Source: JANQGH01 sp039177555
GTDB taxonomy: Bacteria > Pseudomonadota > Alphaproteobacteria > DSM-16000 > Inquilinaceae
Assembly: GCA_039177555.1 (NCBI GenBank)
Contig: JBCDFV010000072.1
Span: forward strand, 1 to 15,034
Direction: 5' to 3'
Length of the DNA: 15,034 bases
Shown here: piece after piece, positions 6,981-13,740 of the stretch
Layout of the letters: each line of letters begins with the position of its first letter
Numbering within the stretch: the first letter of the stretch is position 1
Notes under the pieces: model-generated
The model's database searches: none
What the model saw: the letters and a program-made list of their open reading frames with translations, nothing else
What the model was told of the DNA's origin: nothing
Translations under genes and position numbers: made by a program

Positions 6981-7727
6981 ATGGTCGACAGTCTCGGGTA
7001 CCGCAGGAAGTTTGGCGTCATCGCACCGTCGACGAACACCTCCGTTCAACCCGAATTTGACGCCATGCGGCCCGTCGGCGTAACCAATCATTTCTCGCGC
7101 ATCGTGATCCCGGACAATCCGGTGCACAACGATGACGATTTCAACGCGCTGATGGGCGACATCAGGGAAACGATGATGGCCTCGATCGACGCGGTGATGA
7201 CTTGCAGCCCGGACTATCTGGTCATGGGCATGTCGGCGGAGACGTTCTGGGACGGTCTGGAGGGGTCGATCGAGCTGGAAAAGCGGGTCGAACAGCGCGG
7301 CGGCGTTAAGGTCGCCATGGGTTCCGATGCCTGCCAGGCGGCCTTGCGCGCCTATGGCGACGTCAAACGCATCTCAGTGATCACGCCTTACATGCCGGTG
7401 GGCGACGCCCAGGTCCGCCGCTTCTTTGCCGATTGCGGTTTCGAGGTCGTCAATTTGAAGGGCCTGAAATGCAAGAGCCCGATGCTGATTGCGCATGAAA
7501 GCGAGCGGACGCTCAAAGATGCCATCATCGAGGTCGACGACCCGTCGGTCGACGCCATCGTGCAGGTCGGCACCAACCTGGCCATGGCCCGGCTCGCCGG
7601 GATCGCCGAGTTTTGGCTGGACAAGCCGGTGATCGCCATCAACACCGCGACCTATTGGTGGGCCCTTCGGCAAAACGGCATCGACGACAAGATCCAGGGC
7701 TTCGGCTCGCTGTTGGCGCGGCACTGA
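6981..7727 (+). CDS. Maleate isomerase / arylmalonate decarboxylase family protein lacking both catalytic cysteines
   Basis: A 248-residue member of the Asp/Glu racemase superfamily: FGVIAPSTNTSVQPEFDAM (11-29), then DYLVMGMSAETFWDG (78-92), ITPYMPVGD (134-142), DAIVQVGTNLAMARL (191-205) and NTATYWWALRQNGI. Aligned with the protein encoded at 1961-2749, the first active-site cysteine is replaced by Met84 and the second by Gly197. It therefore cannot use the standard two-cysteine racemase/isomerase mechanism, nor the one-cysteine arylmalonate decarboxylase mechanism. Other cysteines (75, 118, 152, 164) lie outside those positions. The ATG at 6981 is chosen for GAGGAA just upstream and because homology starts here. 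It heads the plus-strand operon; the next gene begins 12 nt after its stop. The reaction is unknown. Confidence 0.85.
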   Translation: MVDSLGYRRKFGVIAPSTNTSVQPEFDAMRPVGVTNHFSRIVIPDNPVHNDDDFNALMGDIRETMMASIDAVMTCSPDYLVMGMSAETFWDGLEGSIELEKRVEQRGGVKVAMGSDACQAALRAYGDVKRISVITPYMPVGDAQVRRFFADCGFEVVNLKGLKCKSPMLIAHESERTLKDAIIEVDDPSVDAIVQVGTNLAMARLAGIAEFWLDKPVIAINTATYWWALRQNGIDDKIQGFGSLLARH

Positions 7728-7739
7728 GGGGCACGCCGG

Positions 7740-8501
7740 ATGACCGACGGCCAGATCGCCGAACGCGCGCACGACCAGGGCGAAACCGGCGCACAGGTCC
7801 TTGCCGATAAACGGGACGCGCGCGGCCCACCGCCCGGCAAGGCATCGGAAAGCTCCAGGCTGGCCGAACACGCCTATCAGGAGATCCGCCAGGCCATCCT
7901 GTCCGGCGAATTGAAGGCCGGGGAGCATCTGCATGAGGAGAAGCTGGCCACGCTGTCGGGCACCAGCCGCACGCCGGTGCGCGAGGCCCTTCGCCGGCTC
8001 GTTGCCGAAGGTCTGGCCAAGGCCCACAACCGCCACCGGTTCGTCACCGATTTCTCGTTTGAGGAGATGGCCGTCATCTTCGAGGTGCGGGCGCGGCTTG
8101 AAAGCTACGCCGCCCAACTGGCCGCGCCCCGGATCACGGCGGCCGAACTGGCCGAGCTTGAGCGCCTGATCGCCGACATCGATGCCCTGCTGGACCTCGA
8201 CCACGGTCCGGCGGCGGAACGGTTCATCGACCTCAACGCCCAGTTTCACGCGATCACCGTGGCGGCCAGCCGCTCGCGCCAGTTGACGTCGCTGACCGCC
8301 CAGGCGTCCGCCATGCCGCTCGTCGTCATCAAGCAGTCGCTGTGGCGCCAGAACATCGACATCCGCCGATCGAACGACCAGCACCGCGACATTCTTGCCG
8401 CCCTGGCGGCGGGTAATGCGGATTGGGCCGCCCACGCGGTCTCAAGCCATATCCTGGCGACCAAACCGCACGGTGCGCGCGGCCCGAAACCGGCCCGCTG
8501 A
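7740..8501 (+). CDS. GntR-family regulator, FadR subfamily (FCD domain)
   Basis: A 253-residue regulator. The first 35 residues are a charged, probably disordered extension. The winged helix spans about 40-104 (AYQEIRQAILSGELKAGEHL, then SGTSRTPVREALRRLVAEGL). The all-helical FCD domain spans about 108-240. Candidate metal ligands typical of FCD domains are Asn166 (in LNAQFH, where Asp is usual), His170, His215 (DQHRDIL) and His237 (SSHI). Such regulators usually sense carboxylic acids. The ribosome-binding site GAGGGG overlaps the stop of the preceding gene, 12 nt upstream. Its place inside the operon, between enzyme genes, suggests it is co-transcribed with its targets. It is of a different subfamily from the regulator at 2831, so the cluster has two inputs. 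Confidence 0.9.
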   Translation: MTDGQIAERAHDQGETGAQVLADKRDARGPPPGKASESSRLAEHAYQEIRQAILSGELKAGEHLHEEKLATLSGTSRTPVREALRRLVAEGLAKAHNRHRFVTDFSFEEMAVIFEVRARLESYAAQLAAPRITAAELAELERLIADIDALLDLDHGPAAERFIDLNAQFHAITVAASRSRQLTSLTAQASAMPLVVIKQSLWRQNIDIRRSNDQHRDILAALAAGNADWAAHAVSSHILATKPHGARGPKPAR

Positions 8502-8536
8502 CGCCCCGTATTCCAAAAAGGGCCGGAAAGAAGAAC

Positions 8537-10033
8537 ATGGCGCTACGCGACACGCTCCACCGATCACCGCGGCCGATCAGCGGTTTCTACGCCGGCGCCT
8601 TCGCCCCGCCTTCGGGCGATCCGATCGACGTGATCGACCCGTCATCGGAACGGCCCGTCGCCACCCTTTACGAGTCCGCCGCCGATGAGGTCGATCAAGC
8701 GGTCAGAGCAGCACGAGACGCGTTTGAAACCGGCCCTTGGCGCCAGACGACCGTCGCCCAGCGCCAGCGGGCGTTGACCGAGATCCACGACCGCATCCTG
8801 GCCCATCGTGACGAGCTGGCCGAACTGGAAACGATCGACACCGGCATCCCGCTGACCCAGACGATGGGCCTGCACATCCCCCGGGCGGCCCTGAATTTCC
8901 GGTTCTTCGGCGAGGTCATCAACCAGCAGGGCGGCGACGTCTTCACCCAGGAAGACGGGATGATGTCGATGGTCACCTATGAGCCGATCGGCGTCTGCGC
9001 CCTGATCGGCCCGTGGAACATGCCGCTGGGGCTGACCGCGATGAAGATCGCCGGGGCGCTGGCCTTCGGCAATACCTGCGTGGTTAAACCGTCGGAAATG
9101 ACGCCGCTCACGTTGGCGCGGCTGATCGAGCTGATTGGCGACCTTTTGCCCGACGGCGTGATCAATCTGGTCAATGGGCGCGGCGCGGTGACCGGGGCAT
9201 CCCTGGTCGGCCATCCGGAGATCGACATGGTCTCGTTCACCGGCGGCACCGAAACGGGCGCCACGATCCTGCGCGCCCTGGCCCCCGGCATCAAGGGCTC
9301 AGCCATGGAACTGGGCGGCAAGTCGGCCAGCATCGTGTTCGATGACGCCGATCTGGACTACGCGCTGAACGGGGCGCTTCTGGGCTCGTTCATGAACAAC
9401 GGCCAGATGTGCCTGGCCGGCAGCCGGATCTTTGTCCAGCGCGGGATCGCCGACGGCTTCATCGAGCGCTTCGCTGAGCGGACGCGCGCCTTGCGGATCG
9501 GCGATCCGATGGCCAAGGCGACGGAGATCGGCCCGATGATCAACCGCGCCCAGTGCGAACGCATGACCCGCTACGCTGAAAGCGGCCAACGGGAGGGCGC
9601 GACGCTGCTGGCCGGCGGCGATCGCGACACGGGCTTCAATACCGGCACCTATGCCGCCCCGACCGCGATGCTGGCGCCCGACAACAGCCTTGGCATCTGT
9701 CAGGAGGAGATCTTCGGACCCTTCGCCACCTTGCAGATATTCGACGAGGAGGAGGACGTCGTGGCAAGGGCCAATGATTCCGCCTTCGGCCTGGTGGGCT
9801 ATGTCTGGACCGAGGGGCTCGACCGCGCCTTGCGCGTCTCGTCGGGCTTGCGCACCGGCACGGTTCTGGTCAACACCCCCATCGTGCGCGACCTGCGCAC
9901 CGGTTTCGGCGGCTTTAAGCAATCGGGGCTGGCCCGCGAGGGCGCCCAGGGCTCCCGGGCCATGTTCACCGAAATGAAAACGACGATCATCGCCCGCGAA
10001 AGACGCCGTTTCCCGCATATGGGGCTGGGCTGA
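8537..10033 (+). CDS. NAD(P)-dependent aldehyde dehydrogenase (HpaE-like)
   Basis: A 498-residue aldehyde dehydrogenase of normal length, oxidising an aldehyde to an acid in the cytosol. The catalytic machinery is complete: Asn161 in GPWNMPL, Lys184 in VVKPSE, SFTGGTETG (233-241, nucleotide loop), Glu258 in MELGGKS, and the nucleophile Cys292 in NNGQMCLAGSR. The later EEIFGPF motif and C-terminal GGFKQSG are intact. The GVCALIGPWNMPL stretch and overall style recall the 5-carboxymethyl-2-hydroxymuconate semialdehyde and betaine-aldehyde branches; the substrate is not decided. The reading frame is open from 8423, but the ATG at 8537, after GGAAAGAAG, clears the preceding gene's stop by 35 nt and matches the family N-terminus. 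Its stop overlaps the next ATG (TGATG). Confidence 0.93.
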   Translation: MALRDTLHRSPRPISGFYAGAFAPPSGDPIDVIDPSSERPVATLYESAADEVDQAVRAARDAFETGPWRQTTVAQRQRALTEIHDRILAHRDELAELETIDTGIPLTQTMGLHIPRAALNFRFFGEVINQQGGDVFTQEDGMMSMVTYEPIGVCALIGPWNMPLGLTAMKIAGALAFGNTCVVKPSEMTPLTLARLIELIGDLLPDGVINLVNGRGAVTGASLVGHPEIDMVSFTGGTETGATILRALAPGIKGSAMELGGKSASIVFDDADLDYALNGALLGSFMNNGQMCLAGSRIFVQRGIADGFIERFAERTRALRIGDPMAKATEIGPMINRAQCERMTRYAESGQREGATLLAGGDRDTGFNTGTYAAPTAMLAPDNSLGICQEEIFGPFATLQIFDEEEDVVARANDSAFGLVGYVWTEGLDRALRVSSGLRTGTVLVNTPIVRDLRTGFGGFKQSGLAREGAQGSRAMFTEMKTTIIARERRRFPHMGLG

Positions 10034-10875
10034 TGGCGACGCCGCGTCCGATCGACCTCGCCGGGCGTGTGATCCTGGTTACCGGCGGCTCGCGCGGGCT
10101 GGGTCGGGAAATGGCGCTGGCCCTGGCCGACGCGGGGGCCACCCTGGCGATCACCGCTACCCGTCAAAGCCCGGCCTTGGACCGCACGGTCGCCGACCTG
10201 CGCGCGATCGCCGGAACAGATCGGGCGATATCGATGATCGCCGACGTGGCGGACCCCGCAGACTGCAAGCGGGCCGTGGCCGACACGGTGGCGCGGTTCG
10301 GACGGCTTGACGCGCTGGTCAACAATGCCGGCCTGGGCATGCGGCTCGTCAGCGAAACCTTCAACACCGATCCGCCGAACTTCTGGCAGACGTCCCCGGA
10401 CACCTGGCGGCGCATCGTCGACGTCAACTTCAACGGCGCGTTCTACATGGCTGCCGCCGCGGCGCGGGTGATGGTCGGGCAAGGAAACGGCAAGATCATC
10501 AACATTTCCACCAGCGACCAGACCATGGTGCGGCGAGGCTACGCGCCCTACGGCCCCAGCAAGGCCGGCTTGGAGGCGGCGTCGCGTATCTGGGCGCAGG
10601 ATTTGGCCGGCACCGGCGTCGAGGTGAACGTCTACCTGCCCGGCGGCGCCTCGGACACCAACTTCATCCCCGGCGGCGCCAGGCGGAAGGGTGCCGACGG
10701 ACAGTTGCTGCCCGCCGCCATCATGCGGCGCGGCATCGTCTGGCTGTGTTCCGACCAGTCCGACGGTCACACAGGAAACCGCTATATCGCGCGCCACTGG
10801 AACCCCGACCTGCCGCCCGCGCGGGCCGCCGAGGACGCCCGATCCGAACCGGCCGCCAAGCCGGCGATCTTGTAG
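10033..10875 (+). CDS. SDR-family oxidoreductase
   Basis: A 280-residue short-chain dehydrogenase with TGGSRGLG (17-24), LVNNAG (95-100), Asn132, Tyr173 and Lys177 (YGPSK). Thirteen residues before the Tyr, where SDRs have the catalytic serine, there is Thr160 in NISTSD, flanked by Ser159 and Ser161. One of these presumably fills the role. The second half departs from the usual SDR ending, with NVYLPGGASDTNF in place of VNxVxPG, and a Pro/Ala-rich tail of about 25 residues follows. The start overlaps the aldehyde dehydrogenase stop by one base, so coupling is expected. Context suggests it oxidises an alcohol to the aldehyde or ketone handled next, but the order of steps is not known. Confidence 0.88.
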   Translation: MATPRPIDLAGRVILVTGGSRGLGREMALALADAGATLAITATRQSPALDRTVADLRAIAGTDRAISMIADVADPADCKRAVADTVARFGRLDALVNNAGLGMRLVSETFNTDPPNFWQTSPDTWRRIVDVNFNGAFYMAAAAARVMVGQGNGKIINISTSDQTMVRRGYAPYGPSKAGLEAASRIWAQDLAGTGVEVNVYLPGGASDTNFIPGGARRKGADGQLLPAAIMRRGIVWLCSDQSDGHTGNRYIARHWNPDLPPARAAEDARSEPAAKPAIL

Positions 10876-10980
10876 GCAAGCGGCGATGAAGCGCAGCGGC
10901 GGGCATTGGAACGCGAATGGTCGCGACACGGGCGACGGCGATCCGTCGCGATGCCTGACGGGCAGATGGGTGACGGGCAC

Positions 10981-12186
10981 ATGAACAGTCGCGAAGATGA
11001 GGTGGTGATTGTCGGCGGCGGCCCGGTCGGGCTGGTGACGGCCATGTTTCTGGCGGAACGCGGCGTGCGCTCCACCGTCCTGGAAAAGGAACGGGAGGTG
11101 CCGAAGGATCTGCGCGCCTCGACCTTTCATCCGCCGACGCTGGACATGCTCGACACGATCGGCGTGACCGCCGGATTGATCGGCCAGGGTCTGATCTGCC
11201 CGACCTGGCAGTTCCGCGACCGGCGCGAGGGCGAGGTGGCGACGTTCGATCTGGGCCTGTTGAAGAACGATACCGCCCATCCCTACCGGCTTCAGTGCGA
11301 GCAGTGGAAACTTTCGGAGATGCTGCGCGACCGGGCCGACGACAGCGACATGATCCGGATCGTCTTCAGCGCCGAGGCGGTCGAGATCGACCAGGACGAC
11401 AACGGCGCGTGCGTGACCGCCGCCCGGCCCGATGGTGCGCGGCAGACCTTCAGCGGACGCTACGTGATCGGCGCCGACGGCGCCGGTAGCCCGGTGCGCA
11501 AGGCGGCCGGTATCACGCTGGAGGGCGCGACCATTCCCGAACTGTTCTTGTCCATGTCCACGCCGTTTCAGTTTCACCAGATGATTCCCGATCTGGCGAA
11601 CATCGCCTACATCACCGATCCGGACGAATGGGTCGTGCTGCTACGCACGCCGACCCTGTGGCGCATCCTGGTGCCCAATGACCCGAACCAGCCGGCGCAG
11701 GAGATGCTCGACCCCGCCAACATGAACGCCCGCATCCAGGCGCTGTGCCCGCGCGACGGGGTCTACGAGATCGCCCACGCCACTGCCTATCGGGTTCAGC
11801 AGCGCGTCGCCGACCGCTATGTCGCCGGCCGCACGATCCTGGTCGGCGACGCGGCACATCTGAACAATCCGCTCGGCGGCATGGGCCTGAACGGCGGTAT
11901 CCACGACGCCGTCAATCTGGCGGAGAAGCTGGCCGCGATCTGCGCCGGGGCGCCGGCCGAACCGCTGCTCGGCCGGTTCGAGCGGCAGCGCCGCAAGGTC
12001 GCGATGGACACGGTGCAGGAACAGTCGCTGCGCAACCGCCGCATGATGGCCGAAAAGGACCCCGCACAGCGCCGCGCCTACCATGACGATCTGCGCCGCA
12101 CCGTCGCCGATCCGGCCGCCCACCACGCCTACGTGCTGAAATCGTCCATGATCGCCTCGCTGCGCGATGCCGAGGCCGTGGCATGA
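10981..12186 (+). CDS. Class A FAD-dependent monooxygenase (aromatic hydroxylase type)
   Basis: A 401-residue flavoprotein hydroxylase of the p-hydroxybenzoate hydroxylase/UbiH group, which uses NAD(P)H and O2 to hydroxylate aromatic or heteroaromatic rings. Motifs in order are VVIVGGGPVGL (8-18, FAD ADP-binding), a DG motif in VIGADGAGSPVR (162-173), and the GD motif ILVGDAAHLNNPLGGMGLNG (286-305). The length is as expected for a single-component enzyme. The frame is open from a TTG at 10906, with ATGs at 10951, 10966 and 10981; 10981 is chosen because it leaves the usual short lead before the FAD motif. No strong ribosome-binding site marks it, and there is a 105-nt gap after the SDR gene. 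Its stop overlaps the next start as ATGA. The enzyme implies an aromatic or pyridine-type substrate for the pathway. Confidence 0.88.
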   Translation: MNSREDEVVIVGGGPVGLVTAMFLAERGVRSTVLEKEREVPKDLRASTFHPPTLDMLDTIGVTAGLIGQGLICPTWQFRDRREGEVATFDLGLLKNDTAHPYRLQCEQWKLSEMLRDRADDSDMIRIVFSAEAVEIDQDDNGACVTAARPDGARQTFSGRYVIGADGAGSPVRKAAGITLEGATIPELFLSMSTPFQFHQMIPDLANIAYITDPDEWVVLLRTPTLWRILVPNDPNQPAQEMLDPANMNARIQALCPRDGVYEIAHATAYRVQQRVADRYVAGRTILVGDAAHLNNPLGGMGLNGGIHDAVNLAEKLAAICAGAPAEPLLGRFERQRRKVAMDTVQEQSLRNRRMMAEKDPAQRRAYHDDLRRTVADPAAHHAYVLKSSMIASLRDAEAVA

Positions 12187-13181
12187 GCGCGGACGGCGCC
12201 GAGGCAAGGATGACAGCACCGCATTCCATCAAGCTGGCCGCCGGGTCCGGGCCGACCTTCGGCGTCGATGATTTGGCCTGCGCCGCCGCCACTGTGCTGG
12301 GATACTGGGAACAGGCGGGCCTGTCGGTGTCCTGGACCCCGGCGCGCGGTGGGCTGGCGGCCATGGGCATGGTGCTGGCCGGCGAGGTCGACGCAGCTTA
12401 CGGCGGCCTCGGTCCGGTACTGCAGTTGCGTGCGCAGGGCCAACCGACGCGCATCGTCGCCTCCATGGCCCGCGCGCTGGCACAGAACCTGGTGGTGCGG
12501 CGCCGGATCACACGCACCGACCAGCTGCGCGGCGCGGCCTGGGCGGTCGACGGTATCGGTGCGCTCAGCCACCACATGGCGCGCTGCGTCATCGCCGCCC
12601 TGGGCATCGCCGACGACGAGGTCGATTGGCGGGTGGTCGGGCCGCCGCCGGAGCGCATCGCGCAGTTGCTGTCGGGCGCGGTCGACGCCTCCTTGATCCG
12701 GGTCGAGGAGGCGCTGGCGCTGACTAGCGATCCGGCGAACGATCTGACCTTGCTGTTGGGCTTTGCCGAGCTTAAGGACCTGGTGCCCGTCCAACCCCAT
12801 GGCGTGCTGGCCACGACGGAGGCGTTCGAACGGTCCAATCCGGACACGCTGGAACGGCTGGCGCAGGGGATCATCGTGGCCTCGCGCCGTCTGAACGACG
12901 ATTTTGAGGCCTTTCGCACGGTCTATGAACATTACGTAACCGTGCGACTGCCGGCTGCCGAGATCAAGGCGATCTGGCGCCAGGAACGGGCCGCTGGCGG
13001 TTTCGCCGTCAATGGCGAGATGACCGAGGCCCATTGGAGCCGGCAGCTTGCCTCGTTCGCCGATCTCAACCCCGATCTGCCGACGGTCGACCGTGCCGCC
13101 ATACTGTCGACCGGCTTTGTCGACGCGGCGTTAGCCAGGCTCGGCCGCGTTTCCGGGCCCGACGCTGCAGTCCCAGCTTAG
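12183..13181 (+). CDS. NMT1/ABC-receptor-like protein without signal peptide
   Basis: A 332-residue protein with the type 2 periplasmic-binding-protein fold pattern of NMT1/THI5- and SsuA-like proteins: SIKLAAGSGPTFGVDDLACA near the N-terminus, GLAAMGMVLAGEVDAAYGGL (56-75), and later PHGVLATTEAFERSNPDTLE. There is no hydrophobic signal sequence or lipobox; the start MSADGAEARMTAPHS is polar. An alternative start at residue 10 (12210, preceded by GAGGCAAGG) would not add one either. The protein is therefore probably cytosolic. No ABC permease or ATPase gene lies in the window. The fold has been recruited for enzymes, for example 4,5-dihydroxyphthalate decarboxylase and the THI5 thiamine-precursor protein, so an enzymatic role is possible. 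The ATGA overlap with the monooxygenase stop suggests the two act together. Confidence 0.75.
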   Translation: MSADGAEARMTAPHSIKLAAGSGPTFGVDDLACAAATVLGYWEQAGLSVSWTPARGGLAAMGMVLAGEVDAAYGGLGPVLQLRAQGQPTRIVASMARALAQNLVVRRRITRTDQLRGAAWAVDGIGALSHHMARCVIAALGIADDEVDWRVVGPPPERIAQLLSGAVDASLIRVEEALALTSDPANDLTLLLGFAELKDLVPVQPHGVLATTEAFERSNPDTLERLAQGIIVASRRLNDDFEAFRTVYEHYVTVRLPAAEIKAIWRQERAAGGFAVNGEMTEAHWSRQLASFADLNPDLPTVDRAAILSTGFVDAALARLGRVSGPDAAVPA

Positions 13182-13302
13182 GACACCTGACCAATCACCG
13201 AGGCGCGCTGAAAGCCCAGGCGTCGACGCTCCCGGTCACGCGGCACCAAGGCCCTCATTGGGAGCAATGTGCGTGAGCGGATTCCGCCCTGCGAAGCAAC
13301 TA

Positions 13303-13485
13303 CTCGCTCGATGCGATCACGGCTGACAGACGCTGTCTCAGCGCGTCCAGCAACCAGCGCCCCGCTGGTCCGAGCACACGGTCTCGCCGATGGGCGGCAT
13401 AGATGGCCAGCGCGTCGCCGGGCGTGCGGTCATCTTCGATGTGCAGGGCGACCAGTTTGGGGTTATCGGAACAGAGGTGCACCAT
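13303..13485 (-). pseudogene. C-terminal fragment of a LysR-type regulator
   Basis: The minus-strand reading PKLVALHIEDDRTPGDALAI, then YAAHRRDRVLGPAGRWLLDA and LRQRL, resembles the last 50-60 residues of a LysR effector-binding domain (compare ...YPHRRHLSPKVRAFIDFL). The stop is TAG at 13300-13302. Upstream of about 13485 the similarity ends and the DNA turns AT-rich, so the rest of the gene is missing. The fragment converges on the plus-strand operon and is probably not functional. Confidence 0.55.
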
Positions 13486-13740
13486 GTTGCATAAGCAAGT
13501 CATTGGATTTATTAAGCTATTTATGTCTCAGTGGATGGAGGTTCACGTAACACGTTGATTTTGAATAACAAACTATTCCGTGCTCCTCGTGACCTGCCTC
13601 TGAGGATTTCCTCCATGTGGAGCTAGAGTCCGACCTGGACTGGTCCGCTCCCCTTGTTAGGACCGCCGGAAGCTAGAGTTTTCCGGCTATTTGGACTTGC
13701 CCCCAACGTTGGACCGTTGGCGGGACCTTTCTCGCCGCTC
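13486..13740. other. Non-coding junction DNA: AT-rich patch followed by two IS3-type ends
   Basis: Bases 13486-13589 are clearly AT-richer than the window and hold no recognisable gene. From 13590 there follow two similar segments. One begins TGACCTGCCTCTGAGG and continues to GGAGCTAGAG (13619-13628); the other begins TGGTCCGCTCCCC at 13641 and continues to GGAAGCTAGAG. Both have the look of IS3-family (IS407/IS2-type) terminal repeats, which often start TGACCTGCCCC, with CTAGAGT inside. A third, weaker candidate end is TGGACTTGCCCCC at 13692. Confidence 0.45.

Noticed and set aside
10906..10980. Upstream starts (TTG 10906, ATG 10951, ATG 10966) for the FAD monooxygenase
   Set aside because: They add an Arg/Gly-rich lead unlike family N-termini, where the FAD motif is near residue 10; they cannot be fully excluded.
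9799..11577. 592-codon minus-strand open frame across the aldehyde dehydrogenase, SDR and monooxygenase genes
   Set aside because: No family resemblance, Arg/Gly/His-rich, and it overlaps three genes with intact catalytic motifs.
12183..13181. Periplasmic component of an ABC importer
   Set aside because: No signal peptide and no ABC permease or ATPase genes in the window; kept as an NMT1-like protein of unknown role.
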